Notes: generated by a model from the letters alone, not told the origin. A stretch of DNA of 64,000 nucleotides from Rhodeus uyekii (GCA_037043235.1 JAWRVZ010000455.1:186001-250000), one strand, 5' to 3'. Positions 32,036 through 42,857 are shown, counted from the first letter of the stretch. Numbers and translations: made by a program.

Positions 32036-32393
32036 TGTGATGGAATTTTATAGATGATATGTTTTCTCTTGACATTATTGATTATTGTGTGACATTAATT
32101 GTATTTTTATTCTGTAGAAGTAGTAAGTAAAATATAATAACTCTGAAGAAATACACTTGAGGTATAGAGAGGGTAATGTGTTCCTGATAAGGAATGGAAA
32201 ATAACAACTGAGTCTTTAGCCTTGACTAGAGATATAAGTGTCGAAGCGGCCCTCCCTTCTGTCACACTCTGCAGGGCAGCTTCGGATGTCTGTATGACTG
32301 TGTCCTTTCTTTGCAAAGAAATAAACCTTTTAAATTCACAATTGGGTTATTTTGTCTCTTACTCAGAACTAGTAAAAGATTTTTGCCACCACA
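32036..32393 (+). repeat. Retroviral 3' LTR
   Basis: 358 bp, same ends as the 5' LTR, followed by the CCTGT duplication at 32394-32398. Confidence 0.95.
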
Positions 32394-32398
32394 CCTGT

Positions 32399-32929
32399 AA
32401 ATGACTAAAAGTAGAATGCGAGGAGCACCTTTTAACACAATACCCAAATATTCAAAAGACAAGTAATCACCAAATGACACTTGCTTGCATTGATAGACAT
32501 CTTTAAATAGAGCAGCTTCACCTCCACCTCTTCTAATAGCTCTGCAGACACTCATAAAAGTAAAGTTAGTAGGGGCTGTTTCATTCAGGATTGTTGAACT
32601 GCAACTGTCTTCAAGCCATGTTTCATTTAGAAGCATAAAATCTAGATTGTTTGTGGTTATTAAATCATTGACTAGAAGTGATTTATTTTTAAGTGAACAG
32701 ATGTTTAAAAGTGCTAACTTAACAGTCTTACTTTCTGTCTTTACAGTAATCTTAGTTTGGGTGTAATATGCAACAGATTAAGTGGGTTTGCCAAACAGTT
32801 TGAGAAGGCCTTTGGCTTTCTATCACGTAATAAAACTGAAATAGCGAAAGCAACAGGCACACTGGGTTCCCGCTTGTTCTGTAAACATTTGACAAAGTCA
32901 CTGTTATCATAGCGGGGACCCGGCACACA
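32399..32929 (-). pseudogene. LINE-A ORF2, N-terminal endonuclease part, frameshifted
   Basis: Two frames: the first (32741-32926) matches the LINE-B ORF2 start (RYDNSDFVKCLQNKREPSV), the second (from about 32700 down to 32399) carries LLNETWL with the metal-binding Glu and RRGGGEAALFKDVYQCKQV up to LLLVIYR. A two-base insertion near 32761 separates them. It continues at 24895. Confidence 0.8.
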
Positions 32930-34531
32930 TCACTGAGAGCTTTTATCAGTTGTTTTTGGTTCACCTAGAACAGATGGAGGAGGGTGAGGGCCCTGGCGTT
33001 GTGGTAGCGGCCGAAGAGCTCTCGCAGGAGGAATGGGAGGTCGAGCTGGGCCCACAGGCTTTGGTGGTTGTGGAGCTCGCCGCTTTTTTGTTGATGTCTG
33101 GGGGCTCGCAGCAAAAGAGTGGGCGAGTTTGGTTCCAGCATACACCAGTTCCTCCATTTTCTCAGAGAAACACAGCAGGGGGGATGCTGGGGAGAGGGAT
33201 AACGTATCCGGTGAGAGAGGCTGTTGCTCTGGTGTTACTGGTGGCTGTAATATGTTGTCCTGGCCCTGGCTCTTTTCCCGAAAGTCGTCCTTGGCTGTTG
33301 AAACTTGGAGCAGTTCTAACACGTCACTGTCTATCGGTGAGCTCTCTGGGCAGGGCTCAGTCAGGATTGTGTCCGTGAACAGTGGTTGTTGTCGCTGCGT
33401 GGTGTTATCGCTGTCCTTGTGGGATGTGTCAGCCGCATGTCCATTCAGGTGCTGAAATGAAGTCCTGTGGTCAGCTGTACTCTGTCCAGGTGTGTTTGTG
33501 CCATTCAGATTAGGTGGATTTGCACACACTGCTGAAGGATGATGGAGGGAGAAGTAGATATTGTCCTTTAGCACTCTTGAGCCCAGTTTGTTTGGGCGCA
33601 GGCCATCATGTGTGAACAACTGTCTCTGACTCCAGAACAGATTGAAGTTGTCGATGAAATTCAGTCCCTTTAAGTTGCAGGTTTTTTGCAGCCATGTATT
33701 AAGCCCAAGCAAACGTGTAAATCTATTTGTTCCTCTTGCTGGGAGTGGTCCACTGATGAACGACTGAACTTTTAGACTTCTGAGCATTTCAAAAAGTTCA
33801 TTGAAATCCCTTTTAAGGAGTTCTGACTGCTCCTTCCGAATATCATTCTTTCCCACGTGGATGATTAGTCGGTTTGCAGTTTTATATTTCATCAGAATGC
33901 TCTTAAGTTCCCTGTTTACATCAGAAACTGTTGCTTGTGGAAGGCAGCATGTAGTTGTATCCCTGCTGCTAATATTTCTGATAATAGAGTCACCCACTAT
34001 CAGAGTCCTGGGCTCGGCTGCTCTAAGAGCTGAGTGTCGCTGTCTGCTCCACCTTGAGCGGCAGTTAGCATCGGTGTTAGCTGCTAGCTGATTTGATCTG
34101 TGTTCGATCATGTTTGGGGATTCCTCAACCACATTCATCATGTCTGGGGATTCCTCACTCACATTCATTAACACTTCAAATCTGTTCTCCAGATGTATTG
34201 GCGGTGGTAGGGAGCTAGTGTTTGGGGTAGAGGACGCTACAAAATGCGATACTCGTGACAATCTGATGTCTCGAGTGCCTTTGGGTCTCGCTCCCTGTTT
34301 GTGCCATCGATTAGTATGTTTATCAATTACGGCACTCAGTATGGCCTGTTTAGGAGCATTAGATTCATGGGACTCACCGGCTGTGTGCTGGGGACGTCCA
34401 TGATGAAGCTCTGTTGTGTGTTCCGTCTGGTTTGGTAGTCCCACAAGTAGCGTTGTTTCAAGAACTGCAATCCTTTGTAGAAGTCTGTGGCAGTTTGTGC
34501 AGCAGGTAGATTCTTCAACCAGAGGAGGCAT
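32930..34531 (-). CDS. LINE-A ORF1 with CxxC start and SGNH-like domain
   Basis: ATG at 34531 chosen because it leads the Cys motif (ESTCCTNCHRLLQRIAVLET); about 533 codons, although the frame is open 177 bp further upstream without an ATG. A coiled coil follows, then an SGNH-like domain (LIVGDSIIRNI, IIHVGKNDIRKEQ), then a Pro/Ser-rich basic tail. At the place of the catalytic His, L2 ORF1 has DGIHPT but here the text is DGLRPN (Arg codon 33596-33598), so the esterase may be inactive. Intact frame, but the rest of this LINE is broken. Confidence 0.85.
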   Translation of the reverse strand: MPPLVEESTCCTNCHRLLQRIAVLETTLLVGLPNQTEHTTELHHGRPQHTAGESHESNAPKQAILSAVIDKHTNRWHKQGARPKGTRDIRLSRVSHFVASSTPNTSSLPPPIHLENRFEVLMNVSEESPDMMNVVEESPNMIEHRSNQLAANTDANCRSRWSRQRHSALRAAEPRTLIVGDSIIRNISSRDTTTCCLPQATVSDVNRELKSILMKYKTANRLIIHVGKNDIRKEQSELLKRDFNELFEMLRSLKVQSFISGPLPARGTNRFTRLLGLNTWLQKTCNLKGLNFIDNFNLFWSQRQLFTHDGLRPNKLGSRVLKDNIYFSLHHPSAVCANPPNLNGTNTPGQSTADHRTSFQHLNGHAADTSHKDSDNTTQRQQPLFTDTILTEPCPESSPIDSDVLELLQVSTAKDDFREKSQGQDNILQPPVTPEQQPLSPDTLSLSPASPLLCFSEKMEELVYAGTKLAHSFAASPQTSTKKRRAPQPPKPVGPARPPIPPARALRPLPQRQGPHPPPSVLGEPKTTDKSSQ

Positions 34532-34818
34532 ATTATTTAGTATAGGCAGCTGTGTTTTCACTTCTCCGGAATGTAAGCTGATGGCTGCCGTCAATGGGAG
34601 GCTGGGAGGCTGGTAGGCTGGGAGGCTGGTTTGAGAAAAATTCCCCTTTATTGTTGCAATTCTTCCAGTTAGAAACTTTGTTGGTGCCAATATTTGTCGT
34701 TTGAGCACTGTGCTGATTTGCTGAAGTTAAAATTAGGAGATAAAATATAAAAGCAATAGAGCAAAGCGCAGAGCTGTAAGCAAGAGCGTCCGAACAGTAG
34801 CAAAGCAGGAAGTAGGAG

Positions 34819-34919
34819 CCATACATTCGTACTGGTACACTTGGAGATCCAGGTGTATGAAGTAACCGAACGTAACCGGTTTTGCAGAGAGAGAGAGCAG
34901 GAACTGTTGTCTCTGGGTC
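34819..34919. repeat. 101-bp repeat, copy 1
   Basis: CCATACATTCGTACTGGTAC through TTGTCTCTGGGTC is repeated at 35264-35365 with no difference that I can see. On the minus strand both copies are open and encode the same peptide, starting DPETTVPALSLCKTG and ending PSVPVRMYG. Copy 1 is next to the LINE-A 5' end. Confidence 0.75.
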
Positions 34920-35263
34920 AGTAGGAGCAGCAAACACTGCAATCTCAACAATAATCACAATCACTGCAGGAAACAGAGAGGAAGAAGAGAAACGGTGAAG
35001 GACTGAAGTCAAGGCTATTAAACTATGAGCAGTTATTGATGAAGCTTGTACAGACTGACTGATAGTTTGAATATTATAAAGCTGTCAGTATAAATGAAGG
35101 GGTCGTACCTCTGAATAATGATCCAGCAGTTGCACTGACTTCAGTTTCTGCAAGTGACCTAATACAGCAGAGATTTATTTTTTGTGTATTTTTTTCATTT
35201 ACATAATCTCTTTGCATCACGTCACTACCAAAATTAAAGCTAATTTAGTGCGATGCAGCATAA
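34920..35263 (-). other. Possible host exon remnants around the LINE-A 5' end
   Basis: On the minus strand a pyrimidine-rich acceptor (CTCTGTTTCCTGCAG, about 34985-34967) precedes a hydrophobic open stretch (VIVIIVEIAVFAAP) leading into the 101-bp repeat; further upstream, a donor-like TTCAGAGGTACGA lies near 35105. This looks like the 5' exons of a secreted or membrane protein, but no family is recognised and it may be part of a repeat. Confidence 0.25.
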
Positions 35264-35365
35264 GCCATACATTCGTACTGGTACACTTGGAGATCCAGGT
35301 GTATGAAGTAACCGAACGTAACCGGTTTTGCAGAGAGAGAGAGCAGGAACTGTTGTCTCTGGGTC
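35264..35365. repeat. 101-bp repeat, copy 2
   Basis: Second copy of 34819-34919. Its left flank differs (GCAGCATAAG), so the duplication ends within the repeat. Confidence 0.75.
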
Positions 35366-36264
35366 CCAGGGCAGGTACACAAAAGCACAAACAAAATGAG
35401 ATGATTTATTATATACACAGTGTATATAACAAACTAAGGCTTCGGGTCGGGAGAGGCCAACACAACCAATCAAAGAGTGTCCTTACTCGGGTTTTGTTTT
35501 AGACTGTTTTTAGATGTGAAACCCTGCCTGCACTTCCCAGTCCTTCAGCTTCTTCTCCACTGGCTTTGCTCACCTGCTCCAGTTCATCTTGTGCTTCAAG
35601 TTCCCCTGCTCAGACAAGGGGTGTCAAATTCTGTGCTCTACCTCAGCTTGTAATTCAATCAGCTTCACCTTTGCTCCAGTTGGGACCGCCATCTCTACTA
35701 CTCTTCTTCTTCCCACTGACTCCACCTTGGTCAGATGTTGCTCTGCTTGCACCACAGACATTTTCTCCAGGCTCTCCATCCCTTTAGCTCCATCTGGTTC
35801 TACCCTCCCTCCAGCTCCACCAGTGTCCTAGGTCACTCTCCCTCGATCCTCTGGCACCTTGGTTCCACCTAAGCTTCTTGTCAACGCAGCTCGACAAGTC
35901 CCTGCCCTCCAGTCATTCCAGTATCTCAGTCCTATCTTTGCATGCTGGCTCTCCTCCCTGGCTCCTGCCTCTTTGCTATCCTGGTTCTGCATTATGATGG
36001 GGAAGAAATGTGCCGGATAGTCCAAGTTATCTTCAGTTTAGGATGGGTTTTGAGCTTTCCTGTATTTATCAGTTACCTTGGTTATTATTTTCATTGATTA
36101 GTTTCGTCAGGTGCGTCTAGTTTTGTTAATTAGTTTGTTCAGACGTTCTTTGCCAGCCCTTACTGTGTTGCACCACCTGTTCTGGTTTATTTGCATAAGT
36201 ATCAGATTTATTAAACAGAAACCCTCAAAAACAAAACACTCCCAATAAAGATCCATCTTCTCAG
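35366..36264. other. Intergenic, no gene recognised
   Basis: About 900 bp; 35500-35990 is pyrimidine-rich with short open frames of biased composition. No known repeat or motif identified. Confidence 0.5.
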
Positions 36265-36270
36265 TTTATT
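36265..36270 (-). terminator. Poly(A) signal of the zinc-finger gene
   Basis: Minus-strand AATAAA, 245 bp downstream of the stop codon; the best-placed signal for the zinc-finger mRNA. Confidence 0.5.
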
Positions 36271-36515
36271 GCAACTTACAAATTACAATAATAAAAGCAT
36301 AAACACATATGTGATATAATAAAACAAATTTATGTAAGAATAAAACTAATATAAGATTTGGGGAGGAACTTTATCTTTGATCTGAGATGATCCGAATCTC
36401 ACACTGCTGGTCTTGAAGATGAACAACAACTTTGGATGATGTTTCTTTGTTGAGTCTCTCATTGCAGCTGATAAAGGACAGATTTGTATGAAGAAATGTG
36501 AAGAAATGACTAACT

Positions 36516-37390
36516 TCAACAGAAGAGACTGTTTCTCAGCACATAACGACAAACTACTGACCGTGATTTCAGACTGTGGTGATGTGGTTTCTCCACTGCA
36601 TGAATCCTCATGTGTCGATTCAGGTTACTTTTAATACTGAAACTCTTCCCGCACTGATCACACGTGTGTGGCTTCTCTCTAGTGTGAATCCTCTCATGCG
36701 TTTTCAGATTTGATGAACGACTGAATCTCTTGTCACAATTTGAACACTTGTAAGGTTTTTCTCCAGTGTGAATTCTCTGGTGCCGTTTTAAACAGCTCTC
36801 TACAATGAAAGTCTTCTCACACACAAAGCACATGTACTCTCTCACACCAGTGTGTATTTTCTCATGTCTTTTTAAACTTTGCATCAGTGAGAAACTCTTT
36901 CCACACACAGAACATACATGTTGTTCATCCTTTGTATGAACTGTCAGGTGTGTCTTCAGGTTTGACACCCTAAGAAATGTTTTGCCACACTGATCACATT
37001 CGAACGGCTTTTCACCGGTGTGGATGTTTATGTGTCCTTGAAGGTGTGCTGATTGTATGAAATGTTTCCCACATTGATCACATGTGAATGGTTTCTCTCG
37101 AGTGTGAATCCTTGTGTGAATTTTCAGGTGTGCTGATTGTGTGAATCTCTTCCCGCACTGATCACATGAGAACGGTTTCTCTCCCGTGTGGATACTCATG
37201 TGACGCTCAAGATTTTGTCTGTATATGAAACTCTTTCCACACTGAGTGCAGGTGAAAGATTTCTTGGCTCTTTTCTTTAAAAATGTATTTTTAATCTTTG
37301 AGCAACTGAAAGTTTTTTCTCCAGGTTTGACATGATGGTCCTCCTCCATTTCCCTCAGTTCTTCATTCTCCTTATTCTCTTCCATCAGGT
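36516..37390 (-). CDS. C2H2 zinc-finger protein, last exon (8 fingers)
   Basis: An acceptor AG at 37391-37392 follows a T-rich tract. The exon is open to the stop at 36516. An acidic lead (LMEENKENEELREMEEDHHV) is followed by eight C2H2 fingers with the C-x2-C-x12-H-x3-H spacing: the first has YRQNLERHMSIH, the last has KSNLNRHMRIH, joined by H-T-G-E-K-P type linkers (with R or V variants in a few). The C-terminal tail is short. Such tandem-finger proteins are nuclear DNA-binding factors; the target is unknown. With exon 1 the protein would be about 310 residues. No break is seen; the only host gene here that looks intact. Confidence 0.85.
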
Positions 37391-37710
37391 CTGAAATCAA
37401 AGAGAAAAAAATAATTTCCTGTCAAAAAGCACATTGATTTTGCTTCTTGTTTAAGAGACTCTGCATAACCTGGCTCCTTCATTCTTATCTGACCTACTCT
37501 CAAAACATCCTCCCTTTTGAGCTCTTAGATCATAGTTTGTACTCCCTTTAACTGTTCCTTGCATGCATTCTTCACTCTCCTCATTCTCTTCCATCAGATC
37601 TTAGCAGAAAGAAAATAATTTTCACTTCATTTTTAGCACATCACAGAAAAGAGTTTCACTGACTTCCAGTCATATGCATGTAGATGTGGGAGACCAGAAT
37701 AAACACCAAC

Positions 37711-37768
37711 CTCTTTGTTCTTCAGGATCTTCAGTGTGTTTCTTTCTGCAGGGTTCTGGATCACTCAT
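37711..37768 (-). CDS. C2H2 zinc-finger protein, first coding exon
   Basis: ATG at 37768 (MSDPEPCRKKHTEDPEEQR), then a donor GTTGGT at 37710. It ends in phase 1 and the next exon supplies two bases that complete an Asp codon, so the two exons join in frame. The acidic MSDPEPC lead is typical of fish C2H2 proteins lacking a KRAB box. An upstream in-frame stretch (KSAKSEFINEDSEN) is also open, so the start could be further 5'. A partial copy of the exon-2 start lies at about 37560-37602. Confidence 0.7.
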
Positions 37769-37884
37769 GTTCTCACTGTCCTCGTTAATAAACTCAGACT
37801 TTGCAGATTTCAGCTCTTCCTGATGCTTTGATGCTCGTCTTCACTTCAACAGTGATGGGAATACTTAAGCATTTATGGGGATCT

Positions 37885-38045
37885 GCTGTGGGAGGAGCTT
37901 CACTGACCATGTGACTGCTGTGGGAGGAGCTTCACTGATGATGTGACTACTGTGGGAGGAGCTTCACTGACCATGTGACTACTCTGGGAGGACCTTCACT
38001 GATGATGCGACTGTTGTGGGAGGAGCATCAACGAGGATGGATTGA
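37885..38045. repeat. 32-bp minisatellite near the zinc-finger gene 5' end
   Basis: Five units of 32 bp marked by TGTGGGAGGAGCTTCACTGA at 37888, 37920, 37952, 37984 (diverged) and 38016 (diverged). They lie 120-280 bp upstream of the zinc-finger start, in the likely promoter. Confidence 0.85.
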
Positions 38046-38589
38046 CATGTGGGAGGAGCTGATTTGCTGATATCAAAAATATACCAGTTACTGAATTTGT
38101 TTTTATACTAATTTTCACATGCAAGCATTTATATCTGTCTACTGTAAAATAATTTCCAAATTCATTTTTATAGTTAAAAATCATTAGTTCATATTGGGAG
38201 TAAAATTAGGATCCAATCAACTTTAAAAGTCTTTGCTCATAATAAACATATGATTTTACTGAGTAAATACTCTGTTTTTTTGCGTAGAGCTCATTTTTAT
38301 ATCTCTCTGAAATGACTTTCAGTTGTAAGAGAGATGAATTTTATTTCATTTTTACCACTGAGTGTAAGTCAGGCCGCTCAATTGTATGTGTCTCTCTTAC
38401 AACCAAAACTTTTTTATAAAAAATAAGGCAGATTTTTTATAGATTTCCACTGATTTTTATGGGCAGATCTCCACTACAATACAGTAGAAATATGGAAAAT
38501 AAGATAAATAACGTTCATTCTTCTAAACATAAATAATGGTAAGAAACACAGTTTAAAGCATGAAAGACAGAAATAAATTTATACATTTG
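38046..38589. other. AT-rich intergenic sequence
   Basis: About 540 bp, no coding frame or named repeat. Confidence 0.5.
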
Positions 38590-38777
38590 CCCTCAACTTG
38601 CTCAGTTGGGGAAACTTAACACTTATTATACTTTAATTTTCTTAATTCACCTTCTCTTTTAAGGCTGCTGTTCAGCCAAACAAACTTTTATATTGTTTTC
38701 CCGTGACCACTGTAAAGCTGCTTTGAAACAATCTGTATTGTAAAAAGCGCTCTATAAATAAAGGTGACTTGACTTGA
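38590..38777 (+). repeat. L2 3' tail fragment
   Basis: Matches 24215-24402 (TGCTCAGTTGGGGAAACTTA, then AAAGCGCTCTATAAATAAAG and TGACTTGACT). A 5'-truncated L2 insertion. Confidence 0.85.
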
Positions 38778-39164
38778 CTCAACAATTACCCTCAGTCTTC
38801 CACTAATGAGATGAGCTTTAAGTGTGAGTTTACAGGAGATCTGGAGACATCAGCATAATAAATGAGGTGAAAACAGGAACTATTGATATTAAATATGGGT
38901 TGAACTCTTTACTGGTCATTGTCATTTTAAATGTGCACATCTGAATTAAACGTGGGACAATGGCCTTTGTCACAGAATGCTAATGCTCTGAACCTGATGC
39001 TCGTCATTATGCTGATTGAGGACTATTGGGATCCAGTTTCGCTCACACCTCTAATACACATATGTGCCATTTACTGGTTTTCAGTGAGCTGGTTTTCCAT
39101 CTTTATTTGTACAGTGCTTTTCACAAAATAGATTGTTTCAAAGAAGCTTTACAGAATTAAAATA
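38778..39164. other. Intergenic, nothing recognised
   Basis: About 390 bp between L2 fragments. No frame or repeat assigned. Confidence 0.5.
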
Positions 39165-40075
39165 TTTCAGCAAAGTTTGTTTTGGTTGAACAGCAGCTCT
39201 AGAAAAGCAGAGGAATCAATAAAATTGATGAATATTAAGTGTTAAGTTTCCCCAACTGAGCAAGCCATAGGCGACAGCGGCAAGAAACCAAAACTCCAGC
39301 AGGTGACGTAACGAATGAAGAACAGGATGGAGAAAAAACCTTGGGAGAAACCAGATTCGGTCAGGGAACCAGTTCTCCTCTGGCCAACAGCCAAACAGTG
39401 CATGATTATTATATTGATAACAATTCAAGTCACAGGGGAGGGTCTAGTAGAGTCACGGTCTCCGCAGACACTTCAGGGCAGTGCTGTGCTCGTGTCCAGG
39501 TCCTTCATCTGATCTGGATACGGCCCGGATCCGGCTGACCACGGTAACCTCGGAATAAACAGAGACCAATATCAGCGTAGATGCCATTCTTCTTCTGATG
39601 TATCGAATACATCAGATGTTATGGGAATGTTCCCGGTTCCGGCTTATCTAAATTATGCAGCCTAACAATAATTTTACATGATTTGGATTAAAAATGTATG
39701 TATAATGTGTTATGTGTATGCCAGGTTGAAGAGATGTGTTTTTAGTCTACATTTAAACTGACAGAGTGTGTTTGTAACACTGTTCCTGTCTGTCTGGGTC
39801 TTCTTTGTCACTTCCTGTCAGTCTTGTCTTTGTTTCACTTCCTGTCCATCGGGTTATTGTTTCACTCCCTGCACCTGTCTTGTAATCACTTGCTCGTTAG
39901 TCTCCCAGGTGTTCTCCCGTATCGCACATGAACCAGCACCCCATCGTTACAGTGTCTGCTTCCCGAACTGTATTAGGAAGACTGTTCCAGAGTTTAGAAG
40001 CTAAATAGGAAAAATATCGACCGCCAGCAGTTGACTTTGATATTCTATGTATTATAAGCTGGTCAGTATTTTGGA
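39165..40075 (-). mobile_element. L2 3' fragment, minus strand, with a 180-bp insertion
   Basis: Reverse-oriented L2 3' UTR (39165-39716) and the end of ORF2 (39717-39771 and 39952-40075, ending in KTHLFNLAY-type sequence), diverged from the intact L2. The coding part is split by a 180-bp insertion. Confidence 0.8.
39772..39951. mobile_element. 180-bp insertion with TGTAAC...GTTACA ends
   Basis: Interrupts the L2 ORF2 end exactly; GTGT (39768-39771 and 39952-39955) is duplicated. Its ends are complementary (TTGTAACA against CGTTACA), as in a small LTR (TG...CA) or a MITE. The interior is pyrimidine-rich with repeated CACTTCCTGTC. Confidence 0.65.
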
Positions 40076-40874
40076 AGATTTTAAAATGATTTAGGTGTTT
40101 ACAATTTTTACCAATTGCTTACATATGTTTTCAAATCTAAACCTAATTCTCAAAACTGCACACACAAAATGCAAAATGCCTCACATCTCCTTCAAAATGC
40201 AACACTGCATTCAAAATGCCATAAACACATGTCAGAATGAAGCATTTTCATCAAATGGCAAACCCTTCTTTCATAAAAATCCTTTTTTGTGGATATACCA
40301 TGTTGAAGACTAAATTTTATTACTTAGTATTGTTTTTCTTTATTAGTATTAATAATCAGTTTATTATGTATCTGTATTGTTTTTATTCATAATTTGTTGT
40401 ATTATGTTTCTAGTGTATAAGCTAGATTGTAGTTTGTATGAACAAAGTGTGAGTGTGATACAAGCATAGGAATGTGTAGTTCAGGTTTTCACTCGACAAA
40501 GAAGCTTGCATGCATGTTTATGTTGGGGGCCCATAGGATCATATATACATTTCACTTTTAACAGGAAACACATGTTCCTCTAGTAATGCATAAAACCAAC
40601 CTCTGGTTCAGAGGAGAGCCAGAGGAGGAACCTGGATTGAAGACCATCGCTCCAGTAAACTGTCTTCCTCTCCTATGTCTTGACATATATATAAAAATAA
40701 ATAAGAGATATCTTGGCAAATTTACTGGTGTCCGGTCCTGTGATTTAAACAGTAACGGGGACAAAAGCTTGATTTACAAGTCAACAATGTTAACACTGCT
40801 GTTCTAAATCTAAAGCTCTTTGCTCTTTAATAGGCTTATATCTACATTTCAATACAATGTTGTACAGTGAAAGT
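40076..40874. other. AT-rich intergenic sequence
   Basis: About 800 bp. 40160-40215 has repeated AAAATGC words. No gene recognised. Confidence 0.5.
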
Positions 40875-41414
40875 TGTCAGGGATTCGGGAAGGATGCAAG
40901 GACCCAATCGCAAGGGGAAGAAAGTTTATTGAAACAAGAACACAAACAAAACTACCCCGTGGGGGGAAAACTGACTAGGACTGAACTTGACAAGACTAAA
41001 CACAGCATGCAAAGTACAACGAAGCTGCACAGGACAGCAGACATGAGGAGACTAAATACACAGGAGGAAAGACAATTGAGAGAAACACAGCTGGAATAAA
41101 ATCAAACTAATGATAGTGAAACAAGACGGGCGGGGAACAGACAAGACATGAACATGCAGCCAATTAACCAAAGACGACACGCAGCTGGTGACAACCAAAC
41201 TGCGCGTGACAAAACACAACAAGAAAGCACGCGGCCGATGGAACGCGAACCGCGTGCCAAACATAACACACGGACGAGAGGAAGCGTGGTTCGCGCAAAG
41301 CTTGAAACCGCGTCCACTCACATGACATAGAGCTCGCAAGAACGAGTAATCACCTGTTCTCATGAGCTCACGACAAAGACGAACACACGAGTTATGAATG
41401 TCCGAATCCCGACA
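40875..41414. repeat. LTR-like block (solo LTR or non-autonomous element)
   Basis: 540 bp with imperfect inverted ends, TGTCAGGGATTCGGG at the left and CCGAATCCCGACA at the right, hence TG...CA. The internal composition (AC-rich with AACAAGACTAG- and CACAACAAG-like words) resembles 50090-50290. No target duplication is found. Confidence 0.5.
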
Positions 41415-41559
41415 CAAACCGAAACTAGACAAGACCAGAACCAGGATCAGACATCATAACCCGCACAGAATTTTGCTTCTGAATAAATACATTTTACAAC
41501 AAAAAAAAAATCTGTTTTTCCAGAATAGCAAATTTCTTTCTCGAATAATTGAAACTACA

Positions 41560-41757
41560 CACACTCACAAACACACACACTCGCAAATACACACACACAC
41601 ACACACACACACTAATGCACACACTCACACTAATGCACACACTCACAGACACAAACACGCACACACCCTCGTGCACACATACACCCTCAAACACACACAC
41701 GGTCACAGACTCACACAAACACTCACACTTACACACACACACACACACACACTAGTT
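41560..41757. repeat. (CA)n microsatellite
   Basis: Interrupted ACACAC with CTCACA/AATGCACA variants, ending at the assembly gap. Confidence 0.95.
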
Positions 41758-41758
41758 G

Positions 41759-41768
41759 NNNNNNNNNN
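41759..41768. other. Assembly gap (10 N)
   Basis: Ten N after the (CA)n tract; the true length is unknown. Confidence 1.
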
Positions 41769-42857
41769 AAAGTTGATTTCTATTTTTTTTTAATAAATGT
41801 TCATTTTTACTCTGTGGCAACCGTTGTATGATGATTTGCTGAAATGAATTCTGACATAAAAAAATTTCAACACTTTTAAGTGTTGCAATACCCTTTATAA
41901 CCAGTTTGATCAGACCTCAATAATGAGTATAATGGAGACCGACTGGGTCTGCCTTGCAAGAAAAGGGCCAAAGCGGGTCAGAAACATTGTAGGGTACATG
42001 AAGACGGCCACACATAACTACACTGGGATTTGCTGAATATACTTCTTGACTTTTTAATCAGTGTTTTTAGATTCATGCCAGATTTTGACTCAGTGTATTG
42101 CCATTTTTATGTTTTATTGTTTTCTTTGCATTTATATTGTTAAAAATAAAATAGCAATGCACACCTTTCACACGCTTTTTTCTATACTGCTCAATTTTAA
42201 GGTGAAAGACCTCAATTCTTTGCAGTCTTGGCTTAAGAAATGAGTTGTTTGACAGTTCTCATGAAATGTAGCACAAAACAAGACATGACTCATCTTTGCT
42301 TGCACAGACTAAACCTTTGGTGGATAATCCTCTTATAGCCTTCCTCATACCTATAACAGCTCTCCTGATCATTTTGGATGGTTTCAAAAGTTTAACTCTT
42401 GTTAATGCCAACAAAATTAAATTTTCATGAAAATCTGAGTTTTTTTGAAAAATTTAAAATGTGGACATATTTAAGTGAAATTTGGACCGTTGGTGGCACT
42501 AGAGTGAGAGACTCCAAAATTAATGTTCAGACTGTCCTCGGTCTGTGCCAATTTTCATAACTATCCCTCAAGCACTTTTATGGGCTGACTTTCAGCACAA
42601 AAAAAAAGTCATAAGGTCTAGAGACACTGCAAAAGATGCAAAGAAGTGTTTACAAAAAACAATGGAAACATAGCAGCATTTGCATCTCTTTAATGGGCTC
42701 TTTTTATTGTCTTACACTTTTTTATGGCTTAAAACCATGTACATTTTTGGTTAATGTGATTTTTTTCCTTCTACAATAAATGATACAAAATCATAAAATC
42801 TAGACAATCACATTGTCTTCCATTGTCTGTTTATTATATTCTAGAAATATAATAAAA

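Larger units (their letters stand above)
24896..32393 (+). mobile_element. Endogenous retrovirus, defective, young LTRs
   Basis: 7.5-kb provirus in plus orientation between 5-bp duplications CCTGT (24891-24895 and 32394-32398). It has both LTRs, a primer-binding site, a leader, gag, broken pro-pol pieces, a short env transmembrane remnant and a polypurine tract. The CX6CC motif in the env remnant and the simple gag-pro-pol-env order point to a gamma/epsilon-like retrovirus. Pol is largely deleted, so it cannot replicate by itself. Confidence 0.9.
32394..34820 (-). mobile_element. LINE-A segment 1 (5' end, ORF1, ORF2 start)
   Basis: The 5' part of the split LINE. The 5' UTR probably begins near 34820 (element strand GGCTCCTACTTCCTGC). 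ORF1 is complete; ORF2 starts right after it and is frameshifted by two extra bases near 32761 (ACACCCAAAC versus ACACAAAC in LINE-B). It ends at the retroviral insertion inside LLLVIYR. Confidence 0.9.

Noticed and set aside
32950..34616. Plus-strand frames across LINE-A ORF1
   Set aside because: Antisense shadows of the intact minus-strand ORF1.
41398..41793. Thr/His-repeat frame
   Set aside because: Translation of the (CA)n microsatellite running into the N gap.
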